DNA from: Sphingomonas sp. OV641
Lineage (GTDB): Bacteria > Pseudomonadota > Alphaproteobacteria > Sphingomonadales > Sphingomonadaceae
Reading direction: 5' to 3'
Length of the DNA stretch: 64,000 bases
Assembly (NCBI RefSeq): GCF_900109205.1
Contig: NZ_FNZB01000004.1
Coordinates: forward strand, 186,001-250,000
Both the position numbers and the translations under genes were made by a program. Every line of letters begins with the position of its first letter. Position 1 is the stretch's first letter. Under the pieces are notes generated by a model. It did no database searches, was not told where the DNA came from, and saw only the letters and a list, made by a program, of their open reading frames with translations. Shown here in pieces: positions 57,949 to 64,000 of the stretch.

Positions 57949-59238
57949 TCAGCGTGCAATCGTCTCGGGATGGTCGTCGTCGCGATAGATCGCCCCGCCC
58001 TTCATCACGAAATCGAGCGTGCGCAGCGCGGCCACGTCCTTCGTCGGATCGGCATCCACCGCGACGATATCGGCATATTGCCCCGCCACGATCCGCCCGA
58101 CCTGCGCATCCAGCCCAAGCATCTTGGCCGGCCGGATCGTCGCCGCCTGCAATGCGGCCAGCGGCGTCATCCCCGCCTTCTGGTACAATTCCGCCTCCGC
58201 GACCGTCGCGGTCGTCCCGTCGTTCGGCTCGAACGGAAACTGGTCGGTGCCCAGCGCGATGTTGACGCCCATGCGGATCGCCTTCTGCAGCATGGCCCAA
58301 TGGTCCTTGCCGGTCGAGGCGACACGGTCGAGGTACCAGGGCGGCGAGCCGATCTTGCGATAGAATTCATAGGCGCCCGGCTGGCTCACCACCATTGTCG
58401 GCACCAGCCACACGCCCTGCGCCTTCATCTTGGTCAGCACCTCGTCGTTGAGGTGATAGCCATGTTCGAAACAGTCGATGCCGAACTTCAGCGCCTGGAG
58501 CGCCGCTTCGGACGATCCGTTGTGCGCCGTCACCTTCACGCCATTGCGGTGCGCGACCTCGATGATCGTCGACAGTTCCGCATCGGTCATCGGCGCGGCC
58601 GAAATGCTCCCGTGCGTATCCGAGATGCCGCCGGAAATGGCTATCTTGATCCAGCTCGCGCCGCGCTTGATCTGCTCGCGCGCCACCTTGCTGAACTCGG
58701 CCGGGCCATCTGCCTCCAGCGATCCATGCCCGCCGGTCGGCACGATCAGCTCGCCGGCGGATTCGATCCGCGGCCCGACCGCCTGCCCCTTGGCGATCGC
58801 CCGCTTCAGCATGAAGTCGATGCCATGATCCTCGGCGGTCAGCCGCACCGTCGTGACGCCCGCCATCAGGCTGCGCCGCGCATTGTGCGCCATGCGCAGC
58901 GCTTCCTCGCCATCCGTCTCGTTGAGCAGCGCATTGCCCTCGGCACCCGGCAGCTTCAGCCCGAAGTGGACGTGCATGTTCATGAGGCCGGGGATCAGCC
59001 ACTTGCCGGCCATCGGCACGACCTTGGCCCCCGCCGGCACCGCCACCGATGCGGCCGGCCCGACCTGCAGGATCTTCTCGCCCTGCACCAGCACCACGGC
59101 ATTCGGGGTCGTGCGCCCATTATCCACGTCGACGACATTACCGCCGACCAACGCCGTGACCGGCGCAGCCTCCTGCGCCGCCACGGCACTCGCCGACACG
59201 GTCGCCAGCGCGGCAAGCGCTGTGCGCCAAAGCTTCAT
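57949..59238 (-). CDS. exported amidohydrolase (imidazolonepropionase-like), copy 2
   Basis: A 429-residue paralogue of the next gene, with signal peptide (KLWRTALAALATVSASAVAAQ). His89 and His91 of MHVH, VTAHNGS, CFEHGYHL and ALGTDQFPFEPN give the same metal and catalytic framework. The ATG at 59238 has a strong GGGAGGG site; the frame continues upstream for over 400 nt but without protein-like pattern. Its 253-bp divergent gap to the DUF885 gene at 59492 may hold promoters for both. Confidence 0.92.
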   Translation of the reverse strand: MKLWRTALAALATVSASAVAAQEAAPVTALVGGNVVDVDNGRTTPNAVVLVQGEKILQVGPAASVAVPAGAKVVPMAGKWLIPGLMNMHVHFGLKLPGAEGNALLNETDGEEALRMAHNARRSLMAGVTTVRLTAEDHGIDFMLKRAIAKGQAVGPRIESAGELIVPTGGHGSLEADGPAEFSKVAREQIKRGASWIKIAISGGISDTHGSISAAPMTDAELSTIIEVAHRNGVKVTAHNGSSEAALQALKFGIDCFEHGYHLNDEVLTKMKAQGVWLVPTMVVSQPGAYEFYRKIGSPPWYLDRVASTGKDHWAMLQKAIRMGVNIALGTDQFPFEPNDGTTATVAEAELYQKAGMTPLAALQAATIRPAKMLGLDAQVGRIVAGQYADIVAVDADPTKDVAALRTLDFVMKGGAIYRDDDHPETIAR

Positions 59239-59491
59239 TGCGTCCCTCCCTGAAGATGGTGCGAGACTGCGGGATCTGCCCACGAAGACAATGCGAAAAG
59301 TCGCGTGACATAATTGCGTCAAACGCAACGCAAAGCACAATTGCTTACGTCTGCGGCAACGCAGAAGCCAGAAAGTGTCCTGATTTCCTGTCGTTAGCTC
59401 CCGAATGCTCACTGCGCGCAGGTCGTCGTCCGAAAGGTTGCATTCCCGCCGCAACGCGACACGATTGGCACCAAGAAAAGGGGGCCGCACT

Positions 59492-61288
59492 TTGCCGAAC
59501 GATCCACGCCTGCTCACACGCCGCACCACGCTCGGCCTGCTGGCGGCGAGTGCCCTTGCCCCGGCCCCGGCCTTTGCGCAGGCGGACCAGGGCGCCAGGC
59601 TGCGGGCCTTGCTGGACCGCAGCGCAGCGGCGGAGGCGGCGCTCGACCCGTTGCGCGCGGCCCGCAACGGTACCACAAGCGGCGCGCTGTTCGTTGATCC
59701 GCTAAGTGACGCTTACGAGGCGCAACTGCGCGCCGACAAGCAGCGCGACGCCGCCCAACTCGCCACCATCGATCGGACCGCGCTCGGCCCGGTGGACCGG
59801 ATCGCCTATGACGTATTTGCCTACAAGACGCGGCAGATGCTCGACCTCATCACCACCGGGCTGTTTGCCGTGCAGCGCATGGCGCCGCTCAACCCGTCCT
59901 TCGGGTTGCACGTCGAATTCCCTGACTTCCTCGCCGGCGCCAAATACGAGAGCGCTGCCGACTATGACGACACGCTGGCCCGGTTCGATGGCTTTGTCGG
60001 CTATATGAACAGCAACGTCGCGCGATTGAAGCAGGGCCTCGCTGCTGGGCAGGTGCAGCCGAAGATCATCGTCACCAACGTGCTGGCGCAGGTCGACGCC
60101 ATGCTTGCGCTGCCGATCGAGCGAAGCCCGTTCTGGACCGGCATTACACGCCTGCCCGACACGATGCCGGCCGCCGAACGCACCCGCATCACCAATGCCT
60201 TTCGCCAGGCGATCGGGGACAAGGTGTATCCCGCCTATCGCCACTGGGCGACCTACCTGCGCGACACCTATCTGCCCCGCGCGCTCGAAGCGCCCGGCCG
60301 CAGCGCGATGAAGGACGGCGCGCGGCTCTACGCCTGGGAGCTACAGCGCCATACGACGACCAGGCGCAGTGCCGACGACATTCACACGCTTGGCCTCTCC
60401 GAAGTCGCGCGCATCCGCGCCGAGATGGAGAAGGTCCGCGCGAAAGTTGGTTTCACAGGCGATCTCAAAGCGTTCTTCGAGCACATTCGCACCGACCCTC
60501 AATATTATTACAAGACACCCGACGAACTGCTCGCCCGCTTCAAGGCGATCGAGGCGAAGATCTGGCCCGGCATTCCAAGGCTGTTCCACGATCGCCCCAA
60601 GGCGCCGTTCGAGGTTCGCCCGCTGCCGGCGCTCGGCGACCAGCGCGGCACCGGCTATTACCGGCCCGGTCCGCCCGACGGCGTCTCGCCGGGCGTGCTC
60701 TATTTCAACATGTCGATGCTGAACACGCGGCCGATTCCCACGCTGGAAACGCTGACGCTGCACGAGGGCATTCCCGGCCACCATTTCCAGCTCACGCTCG
60801 CGATCGAGAATGCGGCGCTGCCGCCGCTGCTGCGGCACGGCCAGGCCACCGCTTATACCGAAGGCTGGGGGCTGTATTCAGAATCGCTCGGGCCGGAACT
60901 CGGCATGTTCGGCGATCCGATGCAATTGTTCGGGCACCTCGACATGGAAATGCTGCGCGCCGTGCGGCTGGTGGTCGACACCGGCCTCCACGCCAAGAGC
61001 TGGGGCCGGCAACAGGCGATCGACTACATGCTCGACAACACCTCCATGGCGCCGCGCGACGTGGCGGTCGAGATCGACCGCTACATCGCCTATCCGGGCC
61101 AGGCCTGTGCGTACAAGATCGGCGAACTCAAGTTCCGCGAGTTGCGCGAAGCCGCGACCGCGAAGCTCGGGGCGAAGTTCGACGTGCGCGATTATCACCG
61201 GCAGGTGCTGAACACCGGCGCGCTGCCGATGGACGTGCTTGACGCCAAGATCCGCGGCTGGATCGCTGCCGGCGGCGGCCCGGCGTGA
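59492..61288 (+). CDS. DUF885 zinc metallopeptidase-like protein, exported, TTG start
   Basis: A 598-residue protein with the same architecture as 49953: Tat-type signal (LLTRRTTLGLLAASALAPAPAFAQ), zinc motif HEGIPGHH at 424-431, TEGWGLYSESLGPELG and YPGQACAYKIG. The TTG at 59492 is chosen because a GGGGG ribosome binding stretch sits just upstream and because the ATG at 59405 would add a 29-residue basic leader before the signal. The stop overlaps the next gene as GTGA. Probably the peptide-cleaving partner of the transporter that follows. Confidence 0.87.
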   Translation: MPNDPRLLTRRTTLGLLAASALAPAPAFAQADQGARLRALLDRSAAAEAALDPLRAARNGTTSGALFVDPLSDAYEAQLRADKQRDAAQLATIDRTALGPVDRIAYDVFAYKTRQMLDLITTGLFAVQRMAPLNPSFGLHVEFPDFLAGAKYESAADYDDTLARFDGFVGYMNSNVARLKQGLAAGQVQPKIIVTNVLAQVDAMLALPIERSPFWTGITRLPDTMPAAERTRITNAFRQAIGDKVYPAYRHWATYLRDTYLPRALEAPGRSAMKDGARLYAWELQRHTTTRRSADDIHTLGLSEVARIRAEMEKVRAKVGFTGDLKAFFEHIRTDPQYYYKTPDELLARFKAIEAKIWPGIPRLFHDRPKAPFEVRPLPALGDQRGTGYYRPGPPDGVSPGVLYFNMSMLNTRPIPTLETLTLHEGIPGHHFQLTLAIENAALPPLLRHGQATAYTEGWGLYSESLGPELGMFGDPMQLFGHLDMEMLRAVRLVVDTGLHAKSWGRQQAIDYMLDNTSMAPRDVAVEIDRYIAYPGQACAYKIGELKFRELREAATAKLGAKFDVRDYHRQVLNTGALPMDVLDAKIRGWIAAGGGPA

Positions 61289-61524
61289 CCGCCCGAAAGA
61301 TCGCCCGAAAGGTCGCACGCCCGCACCGCTGGCTGCTGCTGATCCCGTTCCTCTGGCAGGTCGGCTGCATCCCGCTCGTCAATGACGTCGCATGGCGCCC
61401 CTTTTCGCTGCCCTTCCCGATGGTCTGGCAGATGGCGGGGATCATCGTCACCTCGATCGTGATCGCCACGGTCTTCGCGATCGACCGCAAGAACCCCGAG
61501 TTCGCACAGGATGACGCGGCATGA
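61285..61524 (+). CDS. DUF3311 small membrane protein
   Basis: A 79-residue protein with two membrane helices (WLLLIPFLWQVGC and WQMAGIIVTSIVIATVF). DUF3311 proteins are the standard small partner of certain sodium:solute symporters. The GTG start overlaps the DUF885 stop and the gene ends with an ATGA overlap into the symporter gene. Confidence 0.88.
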   Translation: MTARKIARKVARPHRWLLLIPFLWQVGCIPLVNDVAWRPFSLPFPMVWQMAGIIVTSIVIATVFAIDRKNPEFAQDDAA

Positions 61525-62975
61525 TCCTCGCCCTCACCCTTGCCGTCGTCCTCGGCACCATGGCCGGCGCATTGCTGTCCGCGCGGCGGCAGGCGAAGGC
61601 GCGCACACTCACCGAATGGGCCGTCGGCGGGCGCAAGTTCGGCGTGCTGATCTTCTGGTTCCTTAACGCCGGGGAGATCTACACCACCTTTGCCGTGCTC
61701 GGCATTTCAGGTTTCGCCTGGGCCTATGGTGCGCCCGCCTATCTGGCGCTCACCTCCGTCTCGCTGTCCGCCACGATCGGCTATTGGCTGATGCCGCTGA
61801 TCTGGAACGCCGGGCGGAGGCACGGCCTGGTGACTCAGGCCGATTTCTTCGCCGCGCATTATCGTGCGACCTGGCTCGGCGTCGTTGTCGGCCTAGCGGG
61901 GATCGCGGCGCTGATCGTCTATGTCCAGATCCAGATCGTCGCGCTCAGCCTCATCGTCCGCATGACGCTTGGGCCCGAGGTATCGCCCGCGCTGTCCGCG
62001 ATCATCGCCGCCGTCTTCATGCTCGGCTTCGTCTTCTTCGCCGGCCTGCGCTCCGCCGCCTTTGCTGCCGGGGTGAAGGACGTGCTGATGGTGCTGATCG
62101 TCATCGGCCTGTGCGCGAGCGTGGCAAGCAAGGTCGGCGCGGCCTCGATGCTGGATGTCTACCGCCTCGCGCAGGACAGCTTTCCCGGCATCGGCAGACT
62201 GCCGGGGCTGCAGCCGGGCGCGGCGCTGAGCCAGGTGTGGCTGATGACCTCCGCGCTCAATGTCGCGCTCGGCAACTGGATCCTGCCGCATCTGTTCCAA
62301 TTGTGCTTTTCGGCCGGCAGCGAGGCGACGATCCGCCGTAACGCCATCTGGCAGCCGATCTATTCGCTATCCTATTTCTTCATCATCCTGCTCGGCTTCG
62401 CGGCATTGCTCGCGGGAACGCAGCCGGCGGGCGGCGACACCAATGCAGTGCTGCTGCAATTCGTCGCCGATCGCTATCCGGCCTGGGTGGTGGGCATCTT
62501 CGCCGGCACCGCCTGCCTGCTGGCGCTGGTGCCGGGATCGGTGCTGTTGCTGACGGCCGGGTCGATCTTCAGCCGCAACGTGCTGCTGCCGCTCCGGCCG
62601 GCTCTGTCGGAGCGCGCGACCCTGCTCGCCTCGCGGCTGTCGATGATCGGTTTTGCCGCCGCGGCGGTGTATCTGACGCTCGGCGGCTCCAAGTCGCTCG
62701 TCGAGATCGGCCTGTCCGCTTATGCCGCGATCGGCATGCTCGCGCCGGGCGTGTACGCCGCGTTCCTGTGGCCGCGCGCGAATGCCAGAGGCGTGTTCCT
62801 CGGCATCGTGGCGGGCTATTGCGCGCTTCTGCTTCCGCAGGCGCAGGAGCTATGGAAGGCATTGCTGCCCGGATGGGAGCCGGGGCTGATCGCGATGGCG
62901 GTCAACGCCGCGGTGATGGTGGCGGCGTGCCTCGCGCTGCCGGAGCGGCGAGCCAGGGCATTGGTCACTACTTAA
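61521..62975 (+). CDS. sodium:solute symporter family transporter
   Basis: A 484-residue transporter with about 13 membrane helices. WFLNAGEIYTTFAVLGISGFAWAYG is a typical early-helix segment; GLRSAAFAAGVKDVLM and later LGFAALLAGTQPAGGD also fit SSS proteins paired with DUF3311. It should import a small organic solute with sodium, here possibly peptides or the products of the peptidases. It is the last gene of the rightward DUF885-DUF3311-SSS operon. Confidence 0.92.
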   Translation: MILALTLAVVLGTMAGALLSARRQAKARTLTEWAVGGRKFGVLIFWFLNAGEIYTTFAVLGISGFAWAYGAPAYLALTSVSLSATIGYWLMPLIWNAGRRHGLVTQADFFAAHYRATWLGVVVGLAGIAALIVYVQIQIVALSLIVRMTLGPEVSPALSAIIAAVFMLGFVFFAGLRSAAFAAGVKDVLMVLIVIGLCASVASKVGAASMLDVYRLAQDSFPGIGRLPGLQPGAALSQVWLMTSALNVALGNWILPHLFQLCFSAGSEATIRRNAIWQPIYSLSYFFIILLGFAALLAGTQPAGGDTNAVLLQFVADRYPAWVVGIFAGTACLLALVPGSVLLLTAGSIFSRNVLLPLRPALSERATLLASRLSMIGFAAAAVYLTLGGSKSLVEIGLSAYAAIGMLAPGVYAAFLWPRANARGVFLGIVAGYCALLLPQAQELWKALLPGWEPGLIAMAVNAAVMVAACLALPERRARALVTT

Positions 62976-63217
62976 CCGCTTCTCCTCGTCATGCCGGCCG
63001 CAGTGCCGGCATCCACCGGGCCGCATATCCTCATGCGGGCGGTTTGCGAGCGGGTGGATGCCGGGACAAGCCCGGCATGACGGGTAAATTTTGGTTTCAG
63101 CTACAACCCGTTGCCCTAGCCTGTCGAAGGGCGTGCCACCGGCGACACCGCTCGGGGCACGTGCTTCGACAGGCTCAGCATGAGGGGGAGAGGGCGAGTC
63201 CCTCCGCCCTTCCCGCC
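62976..63217. repeat. convergent gap with two long inverted repeats
   Basis: These 242 bp between the stops of the symporter and LysR genes hold two hairpins. The first has arms at 62988-63017 and 63053-63081 (GTCATGCCGG outer ends, about 29 bp). The second has GCCTGTCGAAGGGCGTGCC (63119-63137) and GGCACGTGCTTCGACAGGC (63156-63174), 17 of 19 paired. Both are typical sphingomonad intergenic elements and may serve as terminators. Confidence 0.7.
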
Positions 63218-64000
63218 TCAGCTCCAGCTCCAGCTCTTCAGCTTCGCCTCGATCACCGCCAATAGCCGCGCCGGCGCCCCGTCGAGCTGTCGCCCGAGCC
63301 GATGGATCAGGCTGACCGTGCTATGCTCGATCGCATCGTCGATCAGCGGCCGGGCGACCAGCGACCCCTCCTCCAGCTCGGCGATGGCGGAAATGCGCGG
63401 CAGCACCGTTACCGCTCGCCCGCCCTTGGCGATTTCGCGCATCATCGCGATCGATGTCGTCACCAGCCGCGGCTCCAGGCACACCTGCGCGCGCTTCTGC
63501 GCATCGTTCAGCGTCGCGCGAATGCGGAAGCCGCCCGGCGGCAGGCACATTTCGAACGTGGCCAGATCGGCGACGGTCAACGCCTCCATCGCCGCTGCCG
63601 GATGATCGGGCGCGCACAAGACCAGCAACGGCTGCGCCACCGCCGCCCGCGTGCGGATCTTGGGCTCGCTGGTGGTCGACAGGATCATGCCGATATGCGC
63701 CTCGTCCTCGATCACCATGCGGATGATCTCGGCGCTGGGGCAGCTGGTGACCGACACGGCGATCCCAGGGTTCTTCGCCTGGAACGCCTCGATCATCGCG
63801 GTGAACGGCGGCCCGAAGAATCCCTCGCCGATCGCCAGGTCGACCCGCCCGGTCTTGACCTCGCGCAGCTCCTGGATCTGGTTCAGCAGCCCCTCGCGCC
63901 CGGCCAGCTGGTTCTTGTGATATTCATAGGCGAGCTGCCCCGCCTCGGTCAGCCGGATCGAGCGCCGCCCCCGCTCGATCAGCGGCACTCCCAGCTCATA
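63218..64000 (-). CDS. LysR-family transcriptional regulator, N-terminus beyond window
   Basis: The leftward frame enters from the right edge; about 260 residues are visible. ELGVPLIERGRRSIRLTEAG is the end of the wing helix of the DNA-binding domain, and the effector domain follows (TGRVDLAIGEGFFGPP, LPRISAIAELEEGSLVARPL). The recognition helix is outside the window. It converges on the symporter gene and may control the peptide locus. Confidence 0.9.
   Translation of the reverse strand, partial: YELGVPLIERGRRSIRLTEAGQLAYEYHKNQLAGREGLLNQIQELREVKTGRVDLAIGEGFFGPPFTAMIEAFQAKNPGIAVSVTSCPSAEIIRMVIEDEAHIGMILSTTSEPKIRTRAAVAQPLLVLCAPDHPAAAMEALTVADLATFEMCLPPGGFRIRATLNDAQKRAQVCLEPRLVTTSIAMMREIAKGGRAVTVLPRISAIAELEEGSLVARPLIDDAIEHSTVSLIHRLGRQLDGAPARLLAVIEAKLKSWSWS

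Noticed and set aside
57070..59253. 727-codon plus-strand frame
   Set aside because: Shadow of the two amidohydrolase genes.

Overview
This 64 kb window is chromosomal DNA of a high-GC alphaproteobacterium, most probably a sphingomonad (Sphingomonas or a close relative). I infer this from gene style and content only: many exported oxidoreductases and peptidases, a large TonB-dependent receptor, PaoABC-type molybdenum enzymes, dense ATGA-overlapped operons, and intergenic inverted repeats of a kind common in sphingomonads. There is no rRNA, CRISPR array, transposase or integrase. Coding density is high, and many of the longest open frames are antisense shadows of real genes.

Region 1 (1-7078) is the most unusual part. 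One leftward operon encodes a small Cys protein, a TIR-domain protein, an nSTAND1-type P-loop ATPase with a transmembrane anchor, and a second small Cys-rich exported protein. A second leftward operon encodes a GH108-type muramidase, a serine alpha/beta hydrolase, and a TPR protein cut by the window edge. Between them lies a rightward gene of unknown function. This has the layout of an NTP-dependent biological-conflict (immunity) locus, here combined with a wall-degrading enzyme and a lipase-like enzyme.

Region 2 (7388-11003) has a sugar-dehydrogenase/PEBP fusion and a multi-pass glycosyltransferase. Region 3 (11249-21411) is a glycoconjugate locus: a rightward chain of eight genes (a DAHVH-motif protein, GT4, an active GT2, a GT2-like protein without DxD, a FAD oxidoreductase, a sugar epimerase, a methyltransferase, and a flippase-like membrane protein). 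It converges on a leftward trio of acyl carrier protein, hexapeptide acyltransferase and acyl-AMP ligase.

Region 4 (21783-29200) holds a glycoside-oxidation module: mutarotase, cupin, Gfo/Idh/MocA oxidoreductase, GH3 beta-glucosidase and SMP-30 lactonase. The last three are preceded by a LacI-type operator. Region 5 (29504-31401) is an SGNH hydrolase plus acyltransferase-3 pair, flanked by a 16-bp direct repeat.

Region 6 (31522-49882) is an oxidoreductase-rich stretch. It contains two complete PaoABC-like aldehyde oxidoreductase sets (one with a Tat signal, one without), LysR and HxlR regulators, cupins, a CMD-CMD-cupin fusion, an isochorismatase-fold hydrolase, a zinc ADH, an amine oxidase, an aldo/keto reductase and a PRISE-type reductase.

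Region 7 (49953-64000) looks like a peptide uptake and hydrolysis locus. It has two DUF885 zinc peptidases, a TonB receptor, an SnoaL-like protein, an M24 peptidase, two paralogous amidohydrolases, a DUF3311 + sodium:solute symporter pair, and a LysR regulator cut by the right edge. Long inverted repeats punctuate its gaps.
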